A stretch of DNA of 64,000 bases, taken from contig JAMKCF010000003.1 of NCBI GenBank assembly GCA_023634235.1, positions 20,368,742 to 20,432,741 on the forward strand. The letters are read 5' to 3'. The first letter of the stretch is position 1; each line of letters opens with the position of its first letter. Positions 43,141 to 62,090 of the stretch are shown here, piece after piece. The translations under genes were made by a program, and so were the position numbers. This stretch comes from Pisaster brevispinus (Eukaryota > Echinodermata > Asteroidea > Forcipulatida > Asteriidae). The notes beneath the pieces were generated by a model. The model saw nothing but the letters and a program-made list of their open reading frames with translations. It did no database searches and was not told the DNA's origin.

Positions 43141-44839
43141 TGTGTGTGTGTGTGTGTGAATTAGCGGCTACGGCTTGAGCGTAACGTCAACATGTTGTGT
43201 TGTGTTGTGTTGAAGCAAAATAATATGGTACCCATAGCAACACCCTTAACAACAGCCACAGCCATAGCAAGGACAGATCGGATGAAAAAATCAGGACAAA
43301 ATTGCTGTTGAATAGTCGAGAGACATTTTCAGTCAATATATATGCAAAATCGTTGACTTGAGATTCAATAAGCCATTTACGAGTTAGATTTGAATGACGC
43401 CTGGAACAATGACCTGCTTTAGTCACAAGTTACCCCTTAAATTTGAAATGGTTTGTGGCTAAAGCCTTTGTTTGGCAACCTCAAGATGGGCAAACCCCTG
43501 TACCATTGTGACACACACATTTATTCAAAACTATGTATGGGTGATCGCCGTCCCTTACGTAACTACTCTCTGTTGTCTGAGGAATTCAAATTTAAGCGGT
43601 AACTTGTGATCAAGCAAGTCATTGTACCAGGCATTACTCAAATGTTACTCGCAAATGGCTTGTTGCTGCTCCAAGTGTGTGCGACCACAGAGCAATGCTC
43701 TATGACGATGCAATGCTGTCACGAAGATCTATGGATAGCTAGGGGGAAAATACCACAGAGTGTCACCCAAGTCCCAACACTTCTCTGCATAGCAGAGTCT
43801 TAACAAGCAACTTGGTTGTCAATGGGTAAGCAACCATGCCTTTACACTTCTCATCAACACAGCAAGAAGACAGTGGTGTGGCCCTCAAGGTATGTTGAAA
43901 GTTCCTCCACTTTTCACTCGTTATGACCAAAAAGCTAACCTTATTTGGGTAGTATAATGTTTGGTCATAAAGGTGGCTTTGGACTCGGCATCTTCCCCGC
44001 CCCTTCCCTGATATTTCCTCACTCGTTGGCCTTTGCTCGTTTTGTATTTCACATGAGGTTTTTCGCTTATTTTATTTATTTAGTTACTTAATTATTTTAC
44101 TTGGGGGCGTAAATTTGTTGCTTTGTACACAAAGCTTCCCAACTTCTTAAATTTGTTTAATGTCACTCAAATAGGTTCTTTTATTATTTTTCATATTGTA
44201 AAATATGATTACGCACCTTGCAATATGTTATAAAACGTGGCAGTTATGCATATGGGGATATTGCGTTTAGTGGGAAAAAGGGGTTTCCCAAATCACCTAC
44301 ATTGTATTATTCGTCATTCATCAAGCTTTGTCACACGTGAGCTGTATCTGGGGCAGTTATTGTTGATAACCAAAAGTGCAGTTATGATTACCGGGAGCAT
44401 GGGCTTTTTTCTGTAGGATAAACATGAACAAAATTATACTATTTTACACATTTAATTGAAAGTCTATAATAGACTACTTGGGCTTTTTTCTTCTGAATTA
44501 TAGTTAATCAAATAATGCTGGGCCAAGTTTGTAGTTCAAGAATATTGTCGAATAGATTATAATTTTTTTTTCTCTTTTTTTTTTTCAAACTGAAAGCTTA
44601 CTGATTGTAAAGTGAGACATACGTACAGACATATAAACAAATATTTTAATCTGAAAAACTGTCATTGGGTCGTCGAGAGATTGCAATCAAAATATTGCAC
44701 ATACGGTCCCAATCGAGCGCGCGCATTGCGCCGATCAGCAGTACGGTCGTTCCCTTCGTGCACCGCTACATCCTGAACAAGAATTTGTATATCGGCCCAA
44801 ACCAGCGGTCCAGTTGTCCAGTGGATGAGACCGTTGGAA

Positions 44840-45510
44840 CCGAGCTAGACTGGTCCCCTGTCTCTATCCGCAAGGATAAAGACAGGTACTGGTCTACAAT
44901 CCCAATGATTTCATTGGATACCATGATTTAATTTGATTAACCTGCTGTGACGTAAGCTTTCCATATCTGCGTTATGATTGGTCGAGGTTACGAGGTGATT
45001 TAGTTTGTCAGCTTGCACTTTCGACCGTCTGCATGCGTGCAGCGTGTGCATAATGTTGTGTACATCAAGTATTGTTGTTTTTCCACTATGTAATGTGAAC
45101 ATGTACGTGTGAATTGACTGCGAGTCTCCGTGTGAAATGAATGTTAGGTCAAAGGTACGTCTGGCAACATCTGGTCACAGGTGATGTGGCGTTATTCACA
45201 AGCCTCGAAGTGTGACGTCAGATGTTCGGGCTAGGGACGAGCTAGACTGGTCCCCTGTCTTTATCCGCAAAGATAAAGACAGCTGTTAGTTTTACAAACC
45301 CAATGATTTCATTGGATACAATGATTTCATTGGATATAAGTGACGTAAGCTTTCCATATCGGTGTTATGATTGTCTGCTCCGAAGTGATGCGTTTGTCAG
45401 CTGAACCATCAGCAGGACCTTTTCCATCATCTGCTGCTGCGCGCGTGTACATAATGTTTGCAAGTAATGTGGTTTTATTCACAATGTAATGTGTGTACGA
45501 GAGGGTAGGT
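44840..45510. repeat. Direct duplication, about 395-bp period
   Basis: Copy 1 starts near 44840 and copy 2 near 45236. Shared words in order: gagctagactggtcccctgt, ccaatgatttcattggata, gtgacgtaagctttccatat and a cacta/cacaatgtaatgtg end. Each copy opens with a ctgtctNtatcc/gataaagacag hairpin. Confidence 0.7.
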
Positions 45511-45716
45511 ATACACATTCAAACCAGGGACCTATAACAAAAGGGACAATAGGTCCACGGTTGCTATCACAAAGGAAAACATTGTGGTCCACAGTCGCTA
45601 TCACAGAGGGTTGAACAAAGGAGGGTCTACGATTGCCGGTGTTTACACACTGGTGTGTGTGTAGACTATGAAAAAGAAGGTTTTGTTTAATTAAGAAGCA
45701 CTTTTAAAACACAGGA

Positions 45717-46152
45717 TGAAGTTATCATATCTTGCTGGTCACCTTATCCTGGTAAGCATATTGTTTGTGCTTGGCTACTTTTTCTGCTAGAAAACAGACA
45801 TGTTATAATAATTGTGAGTGAACATTACCGTACATTCCCCTTTAGAAACAACGTCTCTCTAATCAAATAATAATAATAATTATAATACATAGAAATTAAT
45901 ATTTATTTTAATTCTTTGGACAGTACAATATTATGAGCAAAGGCCGTCCAGGGAAAGGCAAAAGTCAAAAACTGTCATCAAAAAAGATGTGCCCTCCCAG
46001 AATATTACATTGTAGGCCCTCGATATGTAGAGTAGTAATACATGATAGGTCAGGGTCGGGGCGATATAATGACGAACAGCTTCTTGCTTCAAAGCTTGTT
46101 AGGAGGCTTGAAGCCAGTGCCACTGTCTCGAAAAAGATTTCCGATTTATCAG
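45717..46152 (+). CDS. Candidate two-exon gene start, unrecognised
   Basis: Exon 1 (45717-45752): MKLSYLAGHLIL followed by a gtaagc donor, phase 0. Exon 2 (45924-46152), after acceptor tttggacag: YNIMSKGRPGKGKSQKLSSK, CPPRILHCRPSICRVVIH, then a charged, possibly helical end QLLASKLVRRLEASATVSKK, and a gtactt donor in phase 1. Phase 1 would fit the FReD exon at 51844, so it could be an alternative 5' end of gene B. It could equally be chance: no relative is recognised and the second donor is weak. Confidence 0.25.
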
Positions 46153-48746
46153 GTACTTGAGCGATTTTTTTTTAAGGAAATGCTACTAAAACTTATTTCT
46201 AATGTGTTTGTTTATCATTTGTATGTTATTTTGATATTCGTACACTTTTGGGTTTTGTTGTTGTTTTAATTTTGCATCAAACATTTTTGCCTCAACTTCA
46301 AGGTTTTGAAAATCTAGAAACACTTCTGCCGTTGACGGCGTGTGTCAAAATGGCAATACTTTGACGTCATGTGTGGGAGTTTGCTTTGCTATACCTCCTT
46401 GCTGCAACAAAGTGGCTATACAAAACGAAGCTTCCACATCATATGACGTAACATGAGTGATGACGTAACGGGGATTTTCGTGAATCTTCCTGGAAAATGC
46501 CGGAGAAGGGTATTCAAAATGTACAATTTTTTTTTTACACAATTAAAATCTCATGTGAACTCAATTCCCTTATTGATTTAAAACAATTAACATTTATTTC
46601 AGCAAAGATCACTTCTTGCCGTTTTCGTTCAAGTAGGTCTTAATAATAGGCTTCTTCCCAACGAAAATAAAAATAATATATTGAACTTGCCAAAAATCCC
46701 CGAAAACACTTTTGTGCATTTTCTTAAAAACAAAAACTGACCGCAGAATTTCCAAAGGTTATATTACAAATTTGGGGATCGACATTACAACCTGTTTCCA
46801 TATATCATTACTTATTTATTTATTGATAATATATATATTTATATGTATCTGATTTCATTTTGTTGTTCGTTTGCTGTATTTTTTGCTATTTAGGTAGGTA
46901 GGTATGTATGCATTTATCTAATTGTTTATTACTTTATCTTTAATTTTATTTCTTAACATTTATGTTTGGGTTTTTTATTTTGTAAATTTAAAGGTGCAGT
47001 TATTGTCGTTTTCCCTTTCCTGTGATTTGCGGTTCGTTTGCTGTTGGTTTGGACAATAAATACAAATACAAATAAAAATACAAAAATGAGTTATAGATCC
47101 GTCTGAAAGATTACGAAGCAATATTAATACCATAGGAAAAAATAACCTTCTTGATACTTTATTTGGATCAATACATCTGGACGTAGATCAGTGACGTGGC
47201 AAAGGGTTGCTGCGCAACGCATAATACCTCCAGTGTTAGGATTACGGATGACGATGAGTAAAAAACCAGGGAGGGAATCGGATGCTCTCAATATCATGTC
47301 TTTTATAAATTAACCTCAGACAGCCTTGAACTAACCCCGTACCCAAATCACAGCTACGGCTACGCCTACTTCAACGCGTGGTGACATGGCGATCCAGTCG
47401 TAGCCGGCCAGTAAAGGCACGCCTCAAACGTCTGGACAAAATGTCACGCTTGAATGACAGGCTGACATCCAGAGACAACAAAATAACAACCCCCATGTCA
47501 ATGAGTATTTACAGTATAGAGTTGGTGGGAAGTCAAGTCTCCCAACACTGTCCATTATGAGCGATACTATCATTCGACCAAATGGCATTTTCTAAACCTC
47601 GATCGTCTTGGGCATTGGCTCGCAACCTTAGTTTTGACATGAGTTTGTACAGAGCCGAGAACCGAGTTTGAAATAAAGAATCTTGTTAATTAGTAAATCC
47701 TTCGCGCCGATCGCATCAGCTTGTGCGTCTGCAGTGGTGTCACACAGTAATCCACTCATGATCATTGAGCTCTATGGGCGATCATCCCAACTACAGTTGG
47801 GATCGGCCAACTTTAACACTCAAGTTGGGACCAGTCCCGACTATAGTTGGGACAATTGTCAAGTTGGGACGGAACAATGGCATCTTACATGTCTCCCCAA
47901 AGCCACCGTACCTCACTGCTTGCCAATTCAAACAGATAGTTGTCAACGTTTAGGGCCGCCAACGGGGCAAATGAAGTGGTTTTTGATGCGCAGTGAATCT
48001 ACGTGTGAATTGTAACGCAGATGCAATATCGTATAGCTTCACCCTTCCAATTAGACATAAACCGCTGACATAAGACATCAACTCGGGTACTTTAAGAACA
48101 AATGGACGGACAGTGTTAGTTTCCTTCAGAAATAGGTGCCAGTTAAAAAAAGGAACGTTTAAAGGACTTCACCACCACTATATAATAAAATTCCATTGCT
48201 TTCTTATTATGTACCGTACCATTTTTGGGGGTGTGGGGCTTAAATTTAATCAATGAATGTATTATGGTTACAAATTAACATAAAAACTTATTCAGAATCA
48301 CTAGTCGTTTAATGAAAGACTGACATGTTTCATGTTTTTTCCAGGTTCACGTTTGCCAAACTTCAGTCGTCATACTAAAACACACAAACCACTATTCGTT
48401 GTTAGGTGTTTCCCCACCACAAAAAGATACCCGAGAAAAATGCCCATCGGTCGTCTGCAAAGCGTATCTATTGGCAACTGTTGGCTTTGGGTGAATTTGT
48501 CTTCAAACTAAGCTGTGATGCATCGTACCTTCAATATTGCTCTCAATAATGCATTTTAACAAAGCACTCAAATTGTTGTAGTCTCTATTTTATTCATGTA
48601 CGGCAACGTCGGCATGCACTCACGTGTTTTACGTTGACAGCTCGCATTGGATCTGTGCCGTTAACAGCCATTCTGCTTTTCGTTGCGGTACAAGGAGTGT
48701 TTGGTACCCGTTTCTTGGAGCGCGTTTTGTGTGTTTTTCTGGTTCC

Positions 48747-55352
<6,606 letters not shown>

Positions 55353-55563
55353 TCGCTTTAAGTGTAAGCATTTTACGAAAAAGGAAAGCTTACGAATTGC
55401 GAGCCGAAATTACTTAAAAGTAAAAACTTTTAAATATTAAAAAGAAAAAGAATGCCTGTCTTTCTTGATCAGCCAAAATATTTATTATAAATTTTGTCCG
55501 GGAAGCTACTGTTTTAGTTTTAGATAATTAGGCAATTCCTTCCTGCGTGGCCGCTTGATAAAC

Positions 55564-55569
55564 AATAAA
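55564..55569 (+). terminator. Polyadenylation signal of FReD gene B
   Basis: AATAAA 212 bases after the stop, the first one beyond the open frame. Confidence 0.5.
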
Positions 55570-55649
55570 GGATCCGTGTAAGAATAGTTTTCTACCCGAC
55601 TCTCTTCATATTATTCATCATTTTATATACCTCTCATTATACCTCCGTC

Positions 55650-55890
55650 GTGTCATGGCCAAGTGCACCATACTCAAGTTCTGGTGACTATTTACTCATC
55701 AGATTGTGGGTTCGAATCCCGGTCATGACACTGATCTTTGTCTCTTCACTACAAAATGCTTTTCCACAGGGACAAATTTGTACGTGAGAGGGCAGACATG
55801 ATGTGATCCATTAATTTACTTGTGTAAAGTTTATGCAATTCCTTGGCATCACAGGCTGTATATACTCACAGGGGGCTGAGATGTTTTTTT
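55650..55890 (+). repeat. tRNA-Leu-like SINE
   Basis: The head (55650-55731) opens gtgtcatggccaagtgcacc, has box B ggttcgaatcc at 55709-55719 and closes gtcatgacac, like 16877-16963 in the opposite orientation. A body of about 150 bases follows. Confidence 0.65.
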
Positions 55891-56317
55891 AAGGAATGAA
55901 ATGAAATTGCCTCGTGGCAACAATGATCCTGGGCGTCGGAAATCGCTGGATACTGGTGCTATTACAAATTGCATAGTTATTGTTACCATTGTCCGTGTTG
56001 GTTAAACACCATGGAGAGCCTTCAATTTTTAAACTAATATTACAATAGATGAATATGTACCTGTGTAGCACAAATCCATGATATTCGAGTCATCATTAAT
56101 TTCTCTCACTCTTATTTTGGGTTTTTGTGGGAAATGCTTTTTCAACGGGTTTTATAGATAGATAAGCATTAAACATGAGTGAAGAAAAACAAATTGTCAC
56201 AGCCTCTTGTCACTGGGTACTCTCATTGGTCTGGTGGGATTTCTGCTCTAGGTAGAATGGCGGGGTCTTGGGTTCGAATCTCACATGAGTAGTATTCCTG
56301 TGATTTTTGCCCATACA

Positions 56318-56592
56318 GGGCCCGAATTTATTTTATAGAGCTGCTTAACGGCCGGTTTTGTGCTTACTGCCCGAGTTTTTATTTCATAGCGCTGCTAACC
56401 ATATAAGCACACGAAAATGTAGCTAACCTTCCGGTGCTTACTGTATGAAAATAAGTGCCGTAAAACAACGCAAATGATGAACGCGCCAGCTGGCGGCCTA
56501 ATTTTCTTGCTAACTGTGAAATACTTTTACTCTGAAGCGAATTTTCTGCTATAGGTTAGCACGAACATTTGCTTACCATTAAGCAGCCCCAG
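56318..56592. repeat. MITE-like element, long variant of GGGCCC family
   Basis: It starts agggcccgaattta and ends aagcagccccaggaccc. The interior shares gctaaccttccggtgcttac and gcggcctaattttcttgcta with 31891-32162. Confidence 0.65.
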
Positions 56593-57883
56593 GACCCAAG
56601 AAAGCAGAGAGTAACGTACGTATCACACATTGGTGTGGGGTCAAAACCGAAGTAACATTCTTTATCCCCGATGCAGTTTTCACATCTTATTTAACAAATA
56701 ATTTTTTCAAGACAAACAGCATTATCACGTTGATTAAAGCCAACTTTGCCGGTTTTATATTGCCTTATTGGTTATAATAGTTTATAACCTACTTGCGCAC
56801 TAGTAGTTGTCCTAATCTTTTTGCAATGATTTATTGTGCTAATGTATTTTTTTTTACCTGACATTCGAATATAATTACCTTGAGTGGAAAATTGTGTATA
56901 CAGAGCGGATTCTGGCTAAAAGCTCATTACTGTATGTAGATTATGTCAAAAACTCGCCACCAGGGCCCGTTTCATGTAGCTGCATGCTTAAACAAGAAAT
57001 GTTGCTTAACAACTTGCAGCTTAGCAATCGTTTCTAAAGATTGTAATTATAATCAGTGTGATCAATCTAACTTAATACTCATCTAAATATAAATTGCTTT
57101 TCAGTGTAGGGCCAGGTGGTTTTTTTAAAGGTTCTTTTAGGGCACTTTTGTGTCCGGGATTTTCTCACGGGGGGGGGGGTGCCAATGGTGGCCCAGACCA
57201 ACTTCTGGGTCAGTGTGACCCGGAATCTGTGTCCAAATGACCTCGAAATGGGTTAAACTGACACAGAATCCGAGCTCAGTAAATTTGGACCCAGAGTGTA
57301 GCCGTCCTTAGGCAACGCCGCTAGTCAGGTAACCAATCACAGACGGTGTAGAACGTGTGATAAGGTAATTTGGACCTGCTTTTTGCTTAGCTACATAATG
57401 TTAGTGCTTAAGCAGCTCCAAGACATTATGCTAGCAGGGTTGGGCTTATGCAATGTGTTGGTTCTCTGTTGGTGGGACAGATGTATCCCCATTCTGTGGT
57501 TTGGGCACTCGCTCAGTGACCAGTGGTTTTATGTTATCCTTTATTAGAGGAATCAATGTGTTGTGAAGAGGTTTTAAGCTAGTGCTTTTAACCCGCCGAA
57601 ACATGGCCACTTGATGTCCTCTCGACCAATCAGAATGGATAAACTGTCCCATGTATTTATGAATGTAACATAATATGTTATGCGCTCCTTAGTCATTTTA
57701 TGTAAAGGGCGCAATAAATTAGTACTATTTTTAGTATGAAGTTAGTATTGGGCTCTGATGTTAATTATGAAGCCTCAAGTGACACCAATTAACCCGTAGC
57801 CAATGGAGATGACCCATTTAGGGTCAGTCTGACCAGGTTTCTGAGGTGACCCGAATTGAGTCAATTTAACTTGGATTCTGGAA

Positions 57884-58022
57884 TAAGACCGTATCCAGAT
57901 AGGCCATGACTACGGCTACAGCTGGATCGCCGCGTCATTATGCGTTGAAGTATAGGATTTTTCTTGGTAACTCCCTTGGCAACAGTGTTAGCCGTAGCCA
58001 CAGCCGCAAACTCGGATACGGC
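57884..58022. repeat. Inverted-end element with ccgtatcc ends
   Basis: The left end gaccgtatccagat and the right end ctcggatacggct are inverted relatives. Interior words (tacggctacagctggatcgc, tagccgtagccacagccg) recur near 121-240, 11287, 47340-47410 and 50706-50825, marking a second MITE-like family. Confidence 0.55.
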
Positions 58023-59298
58023 TGAAGTTGAATAAGCGGAATAAGAATGTTCTAAATAGACGGGAGGGGGAAATTGTCCACCATTTTTGGTTTTACTTGA
58101 ACGTTAATCTAATTTAGTTGCAAGTTTATTTATTTACAACATGTATCTTTTTGTATTTATTGATTTTAATTTTATTGAATTCGTTTTTTATTTCCTTGTA
58201 ATAAGCACTTAAAACATTTGCAAGAATTTATAGATTTTAAGGTTTACAATTCGTAAATTTGTCACTTTTACTTCACATTTCAAATTAAAATTATCGCATA
58301 AAAATAATATTTTGTAGCGCTTTTGTTGCTATTTTTCAACCCGCACACTAATATTTTAGACCCTATACTTTTATGGTCAAGTTATTGTTATTAACCTTAA
58401 TGCAAAACAAACCAAACCAAAACAAAACAAACAAACAAAAAATACCCCCCCCAAAAAAAAAAACAACAACAACAAAAACAAAACAAACACCCCAACACCC
58501 CTACGTACAAACATACACCCCAACACCCCAACAAACAAACATAAGCAAGCAAGCAAAAGTTTATGGCCTGACGCTACCACCCTAAGCAATGTCTCTCACA
58601 TTCAGCCGTTCAATGCAAACTTTATTTCACTTCAAAGTGCATTTTGGAGTAATACCGGTGCGCTAAAAAAAATTTTTCGCGGTAAATTAATTATGAAAAT
58701 ATATTACACAAGAGAAAGGCGCACGAGAACAAAATGGCGGCAAATATGTGAAGGAAGTTTGCAAAAAGCGGTACTTGCCGTGTGCAAGCCCTCCTCATTT
58801 GTATTTCAATTCTGTTTGTTTTATAGGAAATACTCTGCTATGGTCGAAACGTCAAGTAATTAGCTCGTTTTGCATTTATACCACATGTTATTTTGTTTGG
58901 TAGCAGCAGTTTGCAACGAGTAGAGCAGTTTATACCCAAGCTTACTTTACCTAGATCCGTTATCGGAAGCGTTCCCATTTTTTGCTCAAATTCACGCTAG
59001 CCTGAATAAATTTGATCTTAAATTTGATCTTAATAAGTTAATTGGCCAGACTTAATTGAGTTTTTTCTACCCGGGCGAAGAATTTTACCAGAATTGGCTG
59101 CCATTGTGGAACGGACTTTATATTACATTGCTATGTATGCATGGACGAACATCGGTCGAGTCATATAGATAGCTCCACGGTCAGGTGTAGCAAGGGCACT
59201 TTGTGCTTTGGCGATCGGCTTAATTAGGACAAGAGAAGATGATGCCATTGTACTTTTAGAGACAATGCAATTGTTATCAATCTACTTTTAAACAGTTC

Positions 59299-59512
59299 TA
59301 TTTCACGTGGAAGTGTTTCTCTGTCATAGTGGTTGTGTTTCTATTTCACGTGGAAGTGTGTCTCTTTCACAGTGGTTGATGTGTGTTTTCTTCACGTGGA
59401 ATTGTTTCTCTTTCACAGTGGTTTTGTGTTTATCTTTGACAGTGACAGTGTTCCTCTTTCAAGTGGAATTGTTCCTCTTTCCTGGCAGTGTTTCTCTTTC
59501 ACACGTAGTCAC
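59299..59512 (+). repeat. Minisatellite, about 36-40 bp unit
   Basis: About five degenerate units of atttcacgtggaagtgtttc followed by tctttcacagtggttgtg. Confidence 0.85.
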
Positions 59513-60029
59513 TATAGTTAATAACTGGCGACCACCAAATAAACTGGCGGCCGCTAGTTATTATGTGGCTGTTAAAAACATACAGTGCCCCTCAGGTTCC
59601 CTACGAAATGAATCCCTCCAAACAAGAATGGTCAACTATTTATTTATTTTGTTATATATTTTTTAAATGCCTGTCCTCATTGTAAGTCTGTGAGTTGTAT
59701 GCCCTCATATCAACACGGTTTTAAACAAAAACCTAACACGTTTTTAGTTGTTTTAAAAATGACTCCCACCACTTACAAAAATCATTTCCCTCCTCCTCCG
59801 CTGAAAAGCCATGCCCCCCCCCCCCCCGCTGCAAAAGTTCTGGCTACTCCTCTGGTACTGGGTAAACACAAAAAAAGGAAGCAAAACCAATCTGTCCAGG
59901 CTCAATCTGTATACACTTCCATCGTATATGATTTTATTTCACATTTTACACATCCAACAGCACAATTAGCGCCAATAACAGGATTTATAGGAAACGAGGA
60001 GAAAAATGATTAGCTTTTGTGGGAGGAAA

Positions 60030-60185
60030 CGCCAATGGGGAAAAGTACCCGATCACCGTAATCAGATAGGGACTGAAAACCCAAATGCAGTTCCAAGGCT
60101 CCGGTCTGAGTCGAGAATCAAACCGGGGTCCACAGAGGTCTAAGGTGGGGGAAAGCCACCACTGAGCCAACCTGATTTCCAAATA
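60030..60185 (-). repeat. tRNA-derived SINE fragment
   Basis: The minus strand has a box A-like ttggctcagtggtggc and a box B-like ggtttgattctc about 45 bases on, followed by a noncoding body. Confidence 0.5.
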
Positions 60186-61910
60186 GGCCTGTTGCATTTA
60201 CGAAAGAAATATAAACCACCAATTTCATACACCCCCAAACAACAAAATATGATGGAAATGTTTCGCCCTAAAACATGGTGTACATACAGCAGTTGGGGGG
60301 GGGGGGCGGGGGCAACACGGATGTTAAACATGGTAGAATTGACACTTGTTTGTAAGCCCATAATATCGATGGGGGGGGGGGGCAATTAAGCAGGATAGTA
60401 AATACGATGCAGCACTTAGTCTCTGTTGAATATTTAATCGACGTTGGCTAACAGCTCTTCCCGATGGAAGCGGCATAGTGAAAATTAAAGGCGGGTATGC
60501 CATCGGCAAGTGGAAGATTTTTAATTTACCACATAAAATGAATACAGGTTCCCGACGGTGACTAGAGCAGGCTAGACGAAACGTTGAGACCAATTAGAAA
60601 CTCACTCCGCGGCAGTGAAGTTTAATAACGAGAAGTCCCCTCGATCCACCAAGCGAAAGAAGTAGTCCCGGCCGATTTCCAGCCTTCCTACCCAAGTAGT
60701 TATTAAGCAGGACAGTTCTTTTCAGAACTAGTCTCTCGAACTCCTAAATCTACTCCCGCGGCAGTAAATAGCAAGACAAGTTCTCAAAAAAACAAAATCT
60801 ACACAGCAAAGTATAGGTTACCGCAAACCGAACAATACTAGTGCGAATAACCATTTAGGCCAATCATTTTGGAAGACAAGTGTGACCGGAGGGCCCACTC
60901 ATATCAAAATTTTATCTAGGCCTACAAGATGTTACGCTAAAGGGAAAATACATCATTAGTTTTTGTTGGTCTTTAGTAAATTCATTCTGGGCCCATTCTC
61001 TGCGTTCATATAAAAAATGTCCAACCAACTTGTGAAAATTTCATAAATTTCGGTGGTCTTGTTTTTAATAATAATGAAAACAACGCCGAGGATCTGTCAG
61101 ATTTTGTCAGAGAATCTGTGTATCCGTTCCTTGGTTCATAACACAGTTCGGTTGCAGCAAATGAAATAGGCAATGGCGATTTCATCAAATTCGGTGTTCA
61201 CTTTTTAGTGAAAGTGAAAGCTAACGAAAACATGATAGGCTTTGCCACGAACGATGAGCAAGATCAGAGGTGAAATTAAAGGGCCGTTGCCTACATGGAC
61301 CATGCGTAGAACACTAGGGAGCCTGTACCCAAACAGAATAAAGTCTTATGGTCAATAGTAATGTTTTCTTCCATTTTAGGTTTGGGCACATTTAGGCCTA
61401 TCAATTGTGAATGAAATTGTGTAGAGGACCATTGCATAGCCTAATGTCATGAGAGCTACACATGCTTGATTAACACCTATACACGCACGCACACCCCACA
61501 CAATGAACTTTAAAAAAGAACAGTAAATATATGTCGCATCGCCCATACAAATAAATTATGAGTCCATTATTGGACGTGTAGGCATAGATGCATTTTTCTT
61601 TTAAGTCATGGCTTATAAATTATACATAACGCTCGCTCACCATACATAAAACAGGGACAATTACGTATGTACGTTGAATTTCACTAGCCAGGCACATAAC
61701 CATAATTGCTTCTCTTTACCCATTTGTATTACTGTGAACCAAAAAGGTCTAAAAAAAGTATTGCGTTGGGTTAACCCAGCGCTAATTTAAGCAGCTTGGG
61801 GTTGTATTTTCCCCAGCGACTTGAGCAAGTCAGAGGAATAGTTTGAAAGTATGCCCGATGACCAGGGATAATAATGTTGTAAAACGTCTTGATCTAGCAG
61901 TGGGATGTGC

Positions 61911-62090
61911 TATTTAAGAACCCAGTAGTATTATTTGTTAATAAATGCAATCGATATATTCCCACTATTTAAGAGCCCAGTAGTATTATTTGTTAATAAG
62001 TGCCCCTTCGATGAATTCCCACTATTTAAGAACCCAGTAGTGGTATTTGTTATTAAATGCTCCTTCGATATATTCCCACTATTGAAAATC
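61911..62090 (+). repeat. Tandem repeat, about 62-bp unit, three copies
   Basis: Each unit contains tatttaagaNcccagtagta, then ttatttgttaataaatgc and a ttcgatatattcccac end. The third copy breaks off at ccactattg. Confidence 0.85.

Larger units (their letters stand above)
37405..48746. other. Intergenic region between FReD genes A and B
   Basis: Dominated by repeats: a direct-repeat copy (37615-37745), a loose array (37764-38700), two MITE-like copies, a TA-flanked inverted-repeat element (40245-40675), a GT/ccccacaa array (42220-43140), a duplicated segment (44840-45510), and a weak candidate exon pair (45717-46152). I see nothing coding in 46153-48620. Confidence 0.55.

Noticed and set aside
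44665..44931. 88-codon frame
   Set aside because: Runs into the duplicated noncoding segment; its copy at 45236 does not keep the frame.
47683..48015. 110-codon frame
   Set aside because: Built on repeated aagttgggac/gttgggac words; no recognisable domain.
48624..48746. Longer N-terminus of FReD gene B from the ATG at 48624
   Set aside because: It would bury the hydrophobic signal core about 45 residues in; the ATG pair at 48747/48750 gives a normal signal peptide.
59690..60013. 107-codon Pro-rich frame
   Set aside because: Low-complexity C-rich sequence next to a SINE; no support.
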